Positions 9,537 through 16,606 of a stretch of DNA of 64,000 nucleotides are shown in pieces. Position numbers and translations under genes: made by a program. Under the pieces are notes generated by a model. The model was given only the letters and a program-made list of their open reading frames with translations, searched no databases and was not told where the DNA came from. How positions within the stretch are numbered: position 1 is the first letter of the stretch; each line of letters opens with the position of its first letter. Origin of the DNA: Achromobacter sp. Root83 (GTDB lineage: Bacteria > Pseudomonadota > Gammaproteobacteria > Burkholderiales > Burkholderiaceae_B); contig NZ_LMIU01000001.1 in assembly GCF_001428845.1 (NCBI RefSeq), positions 806,984-870,983 on the forward strand, written 5' to 3'.

Positions 9537-10841
9537 ATGACGAACAACTATGCAGGTGGCGCCGTCGTGAGCTTTCGAGCCATCGACCGTGCATCCCATG
9601 TGTTTGACGGGCGCTCGTCGCTTACGTCCGTCATCGCGTTATTGGGACTGCTCGAATCTATCGTCCTGTACGACAAGCTGTGGTACTTGCCATTTGGGGA
9701 CAGGGGCCACGAGGCCGTTTCCCAAGCGAACCTATGGACGGCAATGACGGCCCGGGGTCTGATAGCACCGATCGGCTATGCAATGCTTGAGGAAGACAGC
9801 ACAGTCCTGGTTTCGGCGCGCGACGCCTGGAAGCGGCAAATGGGTTCCCTGCCGCACATTCCGTCGTACGGCCACGTGTCGCGGACCGAACTGCTCGACA
9901 ACGTCTTTGACCATGCGATGGGGGCGCAGGTTTGGGCCTACGACGACTTTCTCAACGATGACCATCAACTCACCGCCGACGGCCTGTCGCGATGGGTGGA
10001 CCACGTGACCGGCGTCGGCTTCGATCAGGCCGAGCAAGACGCAAACGACGGCGAGGACGACGGACGCTATATCGACTGGGAACGCGCAGCCATCTATATG
10101 GCGCGCGCCACGCTGGTGGGCAGGCTCGATTGCGATTACGTGGGCGATGCCATCGAGGATCCCATCGTTCGCATCGTCAACACCCACGTCAGCCGCAATG
10201 CCGCCGCCAGGCTCTACGCCCGGCTATCCGATGACTTTCGGGCGAACATCCTGGCGCTCGCCACGGATGGCCTGCCGGTCGTCCTTCCTGTGCCTCCCAT
10301 TGCCGCCCTGCTGTTGGAGCGAAGCGCCGGCGGCATGGACTCGATCTTGTCGGAGGCGGTTGCGCTGCGCGAAGAGTTTGCCCCGTTCAGGCAGCGCTAC
10401 CGGCAATACGCCGAGTCGCTCCGGAATCCTGCCGGCATGACGCTGACCGACCTGATGAGCGCCAGAAGGGAGGCACTGGACGAGGTGGAGGGGGCGTTGG
10501 GTAGAGTCGGCGGCGGCAGAACCGATACACGCCTGATCTCCGAGATCGTCGGCGCCACCCTGAAACCTTCGGACGATCAAGGCGTCAGCCTTGAGATCGA
10601 ACCGTCTGTTTCCTTGACGTCTCTGGCAAAAGTCGGCGTCCAGCGGTTTACGCTGTCGCGCATCAAAGGCCGGGCGAAGATGCTTTTCGATGCCTATGGC
10701 AAGGCCATGCAGATCCGGAACTACCATTCGCTCATCGGCAAGGCACTGGCCGTGCATGTCACGGCGGACGAGTACGAGGCTTATGTTGCCTACACCAGCG
10801 CGGTCGACAAACTGGCCGGTGGCCGGCCGGTGAGGCGTTGA
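9537..10841 (+). CDS. Unrecognised 434-residue protein
   Basis: I do not recognise this family. The start MTNNYAGGAVVSFRAIDRA at 9537 follows a weak GGGGGT site; an ATG at 9495 in frame is possible. No signal peptide and no convincing transmembrane helix; the protein is soluble, mixed alpha, with acidic patches (around residue 165: EQDANDGEDDGRY) and a helical C-terminal third. The codon pattern looks less GC-biased than in its neighbours, and AT-rich DNA follows at 10860-10925. It stands alone between the GST and sulfite dehydrogenase genes, which suggests an acquired accessory gene. Function not assignable. Confidence 0.7.
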   Translation: MTNNYAGGAVVSFRAIDRASHVFDGRSSLTSVIALLGLLESIVLYDKLWYLPFGDRGHEAVSQANLWTAMTARGLIAPIGYAMLEEDSTVLVSARDAWKRQMGSLPHIPSYGHVSRTELLDNVFDHAMGAQVWAYDDFLNDDHQLTADGLSRWVDHVTGVGFDQAEQDANDGEDDGRYIDWERAAIYMARATLVGRLDCDYVGDAIEDPIVRIVNTHVSRNAAARLYARLSDDFRANILALATDGLPVVLPVPPIAALLLERSAGGMDSILSEAVALREEFAPFRQRYRQYAESLRNPAGMTLTDLMSARREALDEVEGALGRVGGGRTDTRLISEIVGATLKPSDDQGVSLEIEPSVSLTSLAKVGVQRFTLSRIKGRAKMLFDAYGKAMQIRNYHSLIGKALAVHVTADEYEAYVAYTSAVDKLAGGRPVRR

Positions 10842-10859
10842 CGGATCTGGCGGCAGGGC

Positions 10860-10946
10860 GGATATCCAAAATGCTTATATCTGAAAAATACATAAACCTA
10901 TAGTTCTTTAGAACCCGTTGACATAAAGAGGGGCATTGCCGATGAT
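10860..10946 (+). promoter_or_regulatory. AT-rich putative promoter of the sulfite dehydrogenase operon
   Basis: An AT-rich stretch in an otherwise GC-rich spacer ends in TTGACA (10918-10923), a perfect -35 hexamer. At 17 bases spacing the -10 would be GATGAT (10941-10946), a weak match. The next gene starts 80 bases downstream. No operator is recognisable. Confidence 0.35.
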
Positions 10947-11026
10947 GCAGAGGGCCGCCACCCGGCGGACCGACAAGCACAATACGGCGCCTGCTACGCA
11001 AGGCGCGGCAACCGGAGAGGCATGCC

Positions 11027-12253
11027 ATGGAGACAACCCCCCTCAACCCCGCGCGGCGCCGCCTGCTGGCAGGTAGCGCCGGCGCCCTGGCCGCGGCAGG
11101 CCTGGGCGCCCCGGGCATCGTGCGCGCCGCCGACGCGCCCGCCAAACCGGCCGCCTCGGCGGCCAAGCCGCTGCCGCCCTATGCGGCCTGGAAAGACCCC
11201 GACAGCGTCATCGTGCACAGCGCCAACACCATCGAACTCCGGCGTGGCGCCTTTGGCGACGGCGTCATCACCCCGTCGCGCCAGCTCTATGTGCGCAACA
11301 ACCTGCCGCCGCCCGATCCGTCCATCCTGGACGACCGCGATGGCTGGAAGGTGGAGATCCAGGGCGTCAAGCAGCCGCGCACGCTCACCGTCGGCGACCT
11401 CAAGACACTGGGCGTGGAAACGCTGGCCACGGTGCTGCAATGCTCCGGCAATGGCCGCGGGTACTTTCCGCACAAACCCAGCGGCACGCCATGGCAGGTC
11501 GGCGCGGCCGGCTGCGTCATGTGGACAGGTGTTCCGATCCGCACGCTGGTCGAATACCTGGGCGGCGTGGAAGGCGCGCCCGCCTACATGACGGGCACGG
11601 GCGGCGAAACCCTGCCCGAAGGGCTGGACCCGAAGACGCTGGTGGTGGAACGCTCGGTGCCGCGCGAGGCCATGCAGGACGCGCTGCTGGCCTGGGAGAT
11701 GAACGGCGAGCCCCTGTCGCTTGCCCATGGCGGTCCGCTGCGCCTGATCGTGCCGGGCTATACCGGCGTGAACAACGTCAAGTACCTCAAGCGGCTGGCC
11801 TTCACCGCCGAACAAAGCCCCGCCAAGATCCAGCAAACCGGCTATCGCATGACGCCCATGGACGCCAAGCCAAGTCCCGAGCAGCCTTCGGTCTGGGCCA
11901 TGGATCCCAAGTCCTGGATCACCGGGCCCGGCGCGGAGGGCCGCGCCGTCAAAGCCGGCCGCGCCGTGGTGCGCGGCGTGGCCTTCGGCGGCATGCATGC
12001 GGTCAAGCGGGTGGATGTGTCCATCGACGGCGGCAAGACCTGGAAACAGGCCGCGCTGATCGGACCGGACCTGGGCAAATACGCCTGGCGCCAGTTCGCC
12101 CTGCCGGTCGAGCTGTCCGCCGGCCAGCACATGCTGGTCAGCCGCATCGAAGACACCGCGGGCAATGTGCAGGTGGAAAATCGCATCGAAAATGCGCCCG
12201 GCTATGTCAACAGCAGTTGGCGCGACCACGCTTTGACCCTCAACGTGTCCTGA
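11027..12253 (+). CDS. sorA: SorA/SoxC-like sulfite dehydrogenase, molybdenum subunit
   Basis: A 408-residue sulfite-oxidase-family molybdoenzyme that oxidises sulfite to sulfate in the periplasm. A twin-arginine signal (NPARRRLLAGSAGALAAAG) fits export with cofactor bound. The molybdopterin domain holds the Mo-coordinating cysteine in VLQCSGNGRGYF (Cys139), and the C-terminal dimerisation domain (about 275-400) has VDVSIDGGKTWKQA. The cytochrome c gene begins two bases after the stop, matching the SorAB arrangement in which SorB accepts the electrons. SoxC is a close alternative, but no other sox genes are nearby. Confidence 0.88.
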   Translation: METTPLNPARRRLLAGSAGALAAAGLGAPGIVRAADAPAKPAASAAKPLPPYAAWKDPDSVIVHSANTIELRRGAFGDGVITPSRQLYVRNNLPPPDPSILDDRDGWKVEIQGVKQPRTLTVGDLKTLGVETLATVLQCSGNGRGYFPHKPSGTPWQVGAAGCVMWTGVPIRTLVEYLGGVEGAPAYMTGTGGETLPEGLDPKTLVVERSVPREAMQDALLAWEMNGEPLSLAHGGPLRLIVPGYTGVNNVKYLKRLAFTAEQSPAKIQQTGYRMTPMDAKPSPEQPSVWAMDPKSWITGPGAEGRAVKAGRAVVRGVAFGGMHAVKRVDVSIDGGKTWKQAALIGPDLGKYAWRQFALPVELSAGQHMLVSRIEDTAGNVQVENRIENAPGYVNSSWRDHALTLNVS

Positions 12254-12255
12254 CC

Positions 12256-12654
12256 ATGGCGGTATCGATGCACAGTCGTTTGTTGTCGTATGTTGCGCCC
12301 CGCCGCCCGATGGGGTGGCGGGTTGGGCGCCGGATGCTATCCGCCGTGGCGGCGGGCCTTTTGTCGCTGGCGGGCGGTTTGGCCTGTGCGGCGGACGCGG
12401 GCGATGCCGAGGCCGGCCGCGCGCTGTTCCTGAAAGGCTCGACCCCCGCCTGCGCGGTCTGCCACACCTTGGCGGATGCCGGCTCGGCCGGCACCATCGG
12501 TCCCAACCTGGATGAACTGAAACCCGATGCCCATCGGGTGGCCCAGGCGGTACGCAACGGCATCGGCGTCATGCCGGCTTTCGAGGCGCTGAGCGATGCC
12601 GATGTGCAGGCCCTGGCGAAATATGTCTCCGGCGCCACGGGGGCCGCGCAGTAG
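12256..12654 (+). CDS. sorB: Monoheme c-type cytochrome, SorB-like
   Basis: A 132-residue exported cytochrome c, probably the electron acceptor of the upstream sulfite dehydrogenase. A long N-region and signal peptide (MLSAVAAGLLSLAGGLACAA) precede one heme site CAVCH, with the likely axial Met in NGIGVMPAFEALSD. The class I fold closes with VQALAKYVSG. The ATG at 12256 lies two bases after the upstream stop; ATG 12268 is a slightly shorter alternative. Separated by about 120 bases from the convergent MFS gene. Confidence 0.88.
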   Translation: MAVSMHSRLLSYVAPRRPMGWRVGRRMLSAVAAGLLSLAGGLACAADAGDAEAGRALFLKGSTPACAVCHTLADAGSAGTIGPNLDELKPDAHRVAQAVRNGIGVMPAFEALSDADVQALAKYVSGATGAAQ

Positions 12655-12695
12655 GCCGGGACGCCGGACTCCGCGGCGCAGCGCGTTCCTGGCCC

Positions 12696-12772
12696 CGGCG
12701 TTCAACCGCGGGCGGTTCTGTCCGAGCCGGTGTTCACCTGCAGACGGTCGTGTCTGAGCGGGTATTCAACCT
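12696..12772. repeat. Imperfect 27-28 bp direct repeats between convergent genes
   Basis: Two copies, at 12713-12739 and 12745-12772, share the pattern CGGT-N2-TGTC-N-GAGC-N-GGT-N-TTCA followed by CCT. A third partial copy (GGCGTTCAACC) precedes them at 12697. They lie in the spacer between the cytochrome gene and the end of the MFS gene. Confidence 0.55.
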
Positions 12773-12777
12773 CCGGC

Positions 12778-13998
12778 TCAGGACACGACTGCCTGCGGCT
12801 GGCTGCGCAGCCGCAGCACCGGCGAGGTAAACAGCACCAGGAATTGCACGGCGAAGCCGGCGGTGGATACCCATAGGCAGGCCTGGACTCCGAACCGGGC
12901 GGCCAGCGCGGCGCCGATGAGCGCGCCGATAGGACGAGCGCCGAAGTTGGCGGTCACGATCACGGACGACACCCGGCCCAGCAGCGCGTTGGGCGTCACC
13001 GCCTGGCGCAGCGTGGTGGTGGTGATGGTCCACAGGATGGGGCCCGCGCCGAACAGGAAGAATCCCACCGCCGCCCAGGCGCCCGACGGATACGCCAGCG
13101 TGGACAGCAGGATGAGGCTGGCCGCCAGGGCGGACAGCGGTCCCGCCGCGATCATCGCGCCGAACGTCAGCCGGCGCGCCAGCCAGGGCGCGGCCAGCGC
13201 GCCCGCCAGCATGCCGCCGCCGTACACGCCCAGCGTGATGCCCACGCCCGCGGCGGACAGGCCCAGCCGTTCGATGGCGTAGGCCACGTAGATCGCCTGC
13301 AGCACGAACCAGGCGGTGTTGAAGAAGAGGGCGGTGACCAGCACCGGACGCAGCAGCGGATGCGTCGCCACGAACGCCGCGCCTTCGCGCAGTTCCGCAA
13401 AGGGATGGCGGCGCGGCGCGGACTTGGGCGCATCGTGGGGCAGACCCGCCAGCAGCACGACGGCCAGCAGCGACAGGGCGGTGGCCAGCACATAGGCGGG
13501 TGACGCGCCCATCCACCCGACCAGCGCGCCGCCCGCGGCGGGACCGGCCGAGAACGCGGCGCTGCGCGCCAGTTCCAGCCAGCGGTTGGCGCTGGCCAGT
13601 TCGGCCGCCGGGACCAGCCTGGGCACCAGGGCCGGGGCCGCCACGTTGTAGGCGACGGTGCCCACCGCGCCCACGAAACCCAGGGCGGCCAGCCATTGCA
13701 GATTCAGGCCGCCCAGGCCCAGCAGCGCCAGCATGCCAAGCAGGCTGGCCGCGCGCACGATCTCGGCGGCGGTCATCAGCGCGCGGCGCGACATCCGGTC
13801 GGCCAGCACGCCTGCGGGCAGGGACAGCAGCAGGAAGGGCAGCGTCTGCGCGGTCTGCAGATAGCCGGTCTGCGAGGCGCTGGCGCCCAGGGCCAGCACC
13901 GCGACCAGGGGGGCGGCCGCCAGGGCGATCTGTTCGGAGAATTGGGCCGCCAGATTGGAGGCGGCCAGGCGCCGGAAGGCGGAGGGCAGGGCAGTCAT
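12778..13998 (-). CDS. MFS transporter
   Basis: A 406-residue major facilitator protein with about 12 hydrophobic helices. The family's loop 2-3 signature appears as GVLADRMSRRALMTA near residue 70, which with the overall pattern suggests the MFS_3/enterobactin-exporter-like drug efflux group. I chose ATG 13998 (MTALPSAFRR); the frame opens to 14064, but that would run through a perfect hairpin. It lies downstream of map on the same strand with a 142-base gap, so may have its own promoter. Substrate unknown. Confidence 0.87.
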   Translation of the reverse strand: MTALPSAFRRLAASNLAAQFSEQIALAAAPLVAVLALGASASQTGYLQTAQTLPFLLLSLPAGVLADRMSRRALMTAAEIVRAASLLGMLALLGLGGLNLQWLAALGFVGAVGTVAYNVAAPALVPRLVPAAELASANRWLELARSAAFSAGPAAGGALVGWMGASPAYVLATALSLLAVVLLAGLPHDAPKSAPRRHPFAELREGAAFVATHPLLRPVLVTALFFNTAWFVLQAIYVAYAIERLGLSAAGVGITLGVYGGGMLAGALAAPWLARRLTFGAMIAAGPLSALAASLILLSTLAYPSGAWAAVGFFLFGAGPILWTITTTTLRQAVTPNALLGRVSSVIVTANFGARPIGALIGAALAARFGVQACLWVSTAGFAVQFLVLFTSPVLRLRSQPQAVVS

Positions 13999-14022
13999 GG
14001 GAATGCGGCGAGGCCGCGCAAA

Positions 14023-14056
14023 CGACAAGGGCACGATCTTAGTCGTGCCCTTGTCG
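14023..14056. promoter_or_regulatory. Perfect 14-bp-arm hairpin upstream of the MFS gene
   Basis: Arms CGACAAGGGCACGA (14023-14036) and TCGTGCCCTTGTCG (14043-14056) flank a 6-base loop, 25 bases upstream of the MFS start codon and downstream of map on the same strand. No T-run follows, so an operator dyad or an mRNA leader structure is as likely as a terminator. Confidence 0.6.
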
Positions 14057-14140
14057 GGTCGCACTCCGGTCCTTGCGCTGGGCCGGGAGTGGCGGGTCAG
14101 GGTGCCGGCCGGGGAATCGGCGAGGCAGGGTACCGGCCCG

Positions 14141-14932
14141 TCAGGGTATGGACGGGTAGTCGCCGAAGCCGTCTGGCCACGACGTCAGCACGTCAAAGCC
14201 GGTTTCGGTCACGACCACCATGTGCTCCCATTGCGCCGACAGCGAACGGTCCTTGGTCACCACCGTCCAGCCGTCAGGCATCTGCTTGGTCGTCGGCTTG
14301 CCGGCGTTGATCATGGGCTCGATCGTGAACATCATGCCGGGCTGCAGCACCAGTCCTTCGCCAGGGCGGCCGTAGTGCAGCACCTGCGGATCGTCGTGAT
14401 AGATCTGGCCGATGCCATGGCCGCAGTATTCGCGCACGATGCTGAAGTGTTCGCGATGCGCCACGGTCTGGATCGCATGCCCGATGTCGCCCAGCGTGGC
14501 GCCGGGCTTGACGGCCAGGATGCCCGCGCGCATGGCTTCGTAGGTGGTGTTGACCAGGCGGCGCGCCAAGGGGCTGGGCTGGCCCACGTAGTACATGCGG
14601 CTGGTGTCGCCGAACCAGCCGTCCTTGATGACCGCCACGTCGATGTTCAGGATGTCGCCGTTCTTGAGCACCTTGGACGACGGGATGCCGTGGCAGATCA
14701 CGTGGTTGACGGATGCGCAGATGGTCTTGGGAAAGCCGTGGTAGCCGACATTGGCCGGAATGGCCTTCAGGACGTTCACGATGTAGTCGTGGCAGATGCG
14801 GTCGATCTCGTCGGTGGTGACGCCGGGACGCACGTGTTCGCCGATCATGTGCAGCACTTCCGCCGCCATGGCGCCGGCCTTGCGGGCCATTTCGATGTCG
14901 GCGGCGGACTTGATGGAAACCTTCTTGGCCAT
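14141..14932 (-). CDS. map: Type I methionine aminopeptidase, paired with a ParD-like protein
   Basis: A 263-residue methionine aminopeptidase that removes the initiator Met from nascent proteins. All five metal ligands are in family motifs: Asp in NGDILNIDVAVIKDGW, Asp in FGDTSRMY, His in EYCGHGIGQ, Glu in FTIEPMIN and Glu in AQWEHMVVV; the substrate His is in GYHGFPKTICASVNHV. Its ATG immediately follows the TAA of the ParD-like gene, so the two are probably translationally coupled. This is likely a second, accessory copy: the housekeeping map usually sits beside rpsB/tsf, which are not here. Confidence 0.95.
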   Translation of the reverse strand: MAKKVSIKSAADIEMARKAGAMAAEVLHMIGEHVRPGVTTDEIDRICHDYIVNVLKAIPANVGYHGFPKTICASVNHVICHGIPSSKVLKNGDILNIDVAVIKDGWFGDTSRMYYVGQPSPLARRLVNTTYEAMRAGILAVKPGATLGDIGHAIQTVAHREHFSIVREYCGHGIGQIYHDDPQVLHYGRPGEGLVLQPGMMFTIEPMINAGKPTTKQMPDGWTVVTKDRSLSAQWEHMVVVTETGFDVLTSWPDGFGDYPSIP

Positions 14933-15178
14933 TTACGCGGCCTCCTGCTGCGCGGACTGCGGCAAACCCTGGGACAGGGCGGCAATGGTGAAGCCTTCGG
15001 CCTGATCGATGCGGATCAGCAACTGGCAGATATCGGCGTGGCGCAGCTCGGGGTAGAGCTCGGACAGCATGCCGACGCGCATCCAGTGTTCGGCCTGGGA
15101 GTTGATGGAACGGCTGAGCGCGCCGCTGGCGACGCGCAGGTTCTCATGCATCTGCTCGGAAATCTTGACGATGCCCAT
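14933..15178 (-). CDS. ParD-like antitoxin-family protein
   Basis: An 81-residue protein resembling the ParD-like family (PF11903): the N-terminal MGIVKISEQMHENLRVASG looks like the ribbon-helix-helix DNA-binding half of antitoxins, with SRSINSQAEHWMRVG as the second helix region. The C-terminal half is helical and may bind a partner. No ParE-type toxin follows; instead the stop codon abuts map. I chose ATG 15178 for length and the MGIVKIS start. Autoregulation through the repeats just upstream is plausible (inference). Confidence 0.82.
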   Translation of the reverse strand: MGIVKISEQMHENLRVASGALSRSINSQAEHWMRVGMLSELYPELRHADICQLLIRIDQAEGFTIAALSQGLPQSAQQEAA

Positions 15179-15186
15179 AGTGGATA

Positions 15187-15222
15187 TTCCGTATATGTTT
15201 TGTATATGGAACGTATGGTACT
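15187..15222 (-). promoter_or_regulatory. Three 11-bp-phased GTAT repeats upstream of the ParD-like gene
   Basis: GTATATG at 15191, GTATATG at 15202 and GTATGG at 15213 (plus-strand reading) are spaced exactly 11 bases apart, one helical turn, in an AT-rich island 10-45 bases upstream of the ParD-like start. Ribbon-helix-helix repressors bind such phased short repeats, so this is a good candidate autoregulatory operator over the operon promoter. Confidence 0.5.
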
Positions 15223-15261
15223 GCGTCGCGGGGGGCGGACGCAAATCGAGGGGCCTTCCTG

Positions 15262-15966
15262 TCAGGCGCTTTCCTTGCGCGCCTTGCCGCGCGCGGCCTT
15301 CTTCGCGGCGCCGGCGCGCGGCGCATCCTTGGCCGCGGGAGCGGCCGCCGCGGTCATCTGTTCCATCCAGATCAGCGCGTCGGTATACGAAAGAAACTTC
15401 TCCAGATACCCGGGCGACACCTCGCGCATCAAGGACAGCGCCCGGTGCACGAGCTGGTTGGAATTGAGCGGGCCGGCGTTCTTGTGGACCTGTTCCTGTG
15501 ACTGGCGCACCTGGCGGTCGGCGCTGACCCGGGACCACACCGCCCGGAAATAATCGAGCATCGGCACTTCGGGGTAGGCGGCGCGCAGGCCCGCCGCGTC
15601 GCGGGCGGCTGCCTCGCCGCTGTCGGTCGGAAACGGAGCGGCAATGTAGTCGATCAGTTCCGCGAGCGGCCCGGGTTGGGGAGCGGCGGGCAGGGAAGGC
15701 GCCCCGCGCGGCGCGGCCGGCAGCGCGGCTCCGGTCGGTTCGGATTCTTCAGCCCGGACAAGCTCGGATTCATAAGCCTGAACCAGTTCGGCCAGCCTGC
15801 CGTCCAGGCGCTGGCGGGCCAGGCCGCGATACGCGGCCGCGCGGCGGGCCAGGGCTTGCATGGCATGGAAGCGGACGGGATTGACCCGGTCGGCGCCGCA
15901 TTCGCGCCACGCGTCCAGCGCGGCGCGGATGTCGATGAATTCCCCGCGGGTCCCGTCACTGCTCAC
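15262..15966 (-). CDS. DUF2894 family protein, last gene of the motor-like cassette
   Basis: A 234-residue cytoplasmic protein of the DUF2894 type, function unknown. The N-terminal half is helical (MQALARRAAAYRGLARQRLDG); an Ala/Pro linker follows, then a conserved-looking block with YPEVPMLDYFRAVWSRVSAD and a segment on NSNQLVHRALSLMREVSPGYLEKFLSY. It ends in a Lys/Ala-rich basic tail (AAKKAARGKARKE). Its start overlaps the OmpA-like gene by 11 bases, showing tight coupling. It may be the output or regulatory part of the complex (inference). Confidence 0.8.
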   Translation of the reverse strand: MSSDGTRGEFIDIRAALDAWRECGADRVNPVRFHAMQALARRAAAYRGLARQRLDGRLAELVQAYESELVRAEESEPTGAALPAAPRGAPSLPAAPQPGPLAELIDYIAAPFPTDSGEAAARDAAGLRAAYPEVPMLDYFRAVWSRVSADRQVRQSQEQVHKNAGPLNSNQLVHRALSLMREVSPGYLEKFLSYTDALIWMEQMTAAAAPAAKDAPRAGAAKKAARGKARKESA

Positions 15967-16606
15967 TCGGCTTTCCCGTGTCGTTGGACGGCTTGGGGAT
16001 GGGCGTGATCTCGACCCGGCGGTTCATGGCCCGGCCTTCCTCGTCCGCGTTGGACGCCACCGGCTGCTCGGCGCCAAAGGCCGCCGCGAACACCGTGGAC
16101 GAGGCCACGCCCTCGTCGATCAGGGCGCGGGTCACGGTCAAGGCGCGCTGGGCGGACAGGTCCCAGTTATCCGCGAAGCGCCGGTTGCCTTCGCGCACCT
16201 GCTGGTCGTCGGTATAGCCGCTGACCATCAGGATCTCGTTGTGGGATTTCAGGTACGCCGACAGCGGTTCGATCAGGCTCTTCAGGATCTCGCGGCCTTC
16301 GGGCTGCAACTGATCGGAGTTCAAGGCGAAGAGCACGCTGCCGCTGATGCCGATGCGCCCGTTGATCAGCGTCACGCGGCCGGCGGCCAGCGGGCCCGCC
16401 AGTGCCTGCTCCAGCGTTTCGCGGCGCTGCGTTTCCACCTGGCGCTGCTTGACCTCTTCTTCCAGTTGGGTCGAAAGCTGGAGCTGCACGGCCACCACGC
16501 TGACCAGGATCAGGACGAAGGCGCCCAGCAGCACCGACATCAGGTCGCCGAAGACGGCCCATGCGGGTGCCGTCGGCTCCACGCCGCCGTCGATATCCTC
16601 GCTCAT
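15956..16606 (-). CDS. MotB/OmpA-like stator subunit of the DUF802 cassette
   Basis: A 216-residue inner-membrane protein with a short cytoplasmic N-terminus, one transmembrane helix (about 16-38) and a periplasmic OmpA peptidoglycan-binding domain (about 85-205). The helix carries a buried Asp21 in WAVFGDLMSVLLGAF, the position of the proton-binding Asp of MotB. The OmpA domain shows VSGYTDDQQV, NWDLSAQRALTVTRALI and the closing NRRVEITPIPKP. Its ATG overlaps the DUF802 stop (ATGA), so it is made together with that MotA/ExbB-like partner. At 216 residues it is shorter than flagellar MotB and close to ZorB-type proteins. Confidence 0.9.
   Translation of the reverse strand: MSEDIDGGVEPTAPAWAVFGDLMSVLLGAFVLILVSVVAVQLQLSTQLEEEVKQRQVETQRRETLEQALAGPLAAGRVTLINGRIGISGSVLFALNSDQLQPEGREILKSLIEPLSAYLKSHNEILMVSGYTDDQQVREGNRRFADNWDLSAQRALTVTRALIDEGVASSTVFAAAFGAEQPVASNADEEGRAMNRRVEITPIPKPSNDTGKPSEQ

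Noticed and set aside
14141..15178. Classical ParDE toxin-antitoxin locus
   Set aside because: The gene after the ParD-like one is an intact methionine aminopeptidase, not a ParE/RelE-fold toxin.
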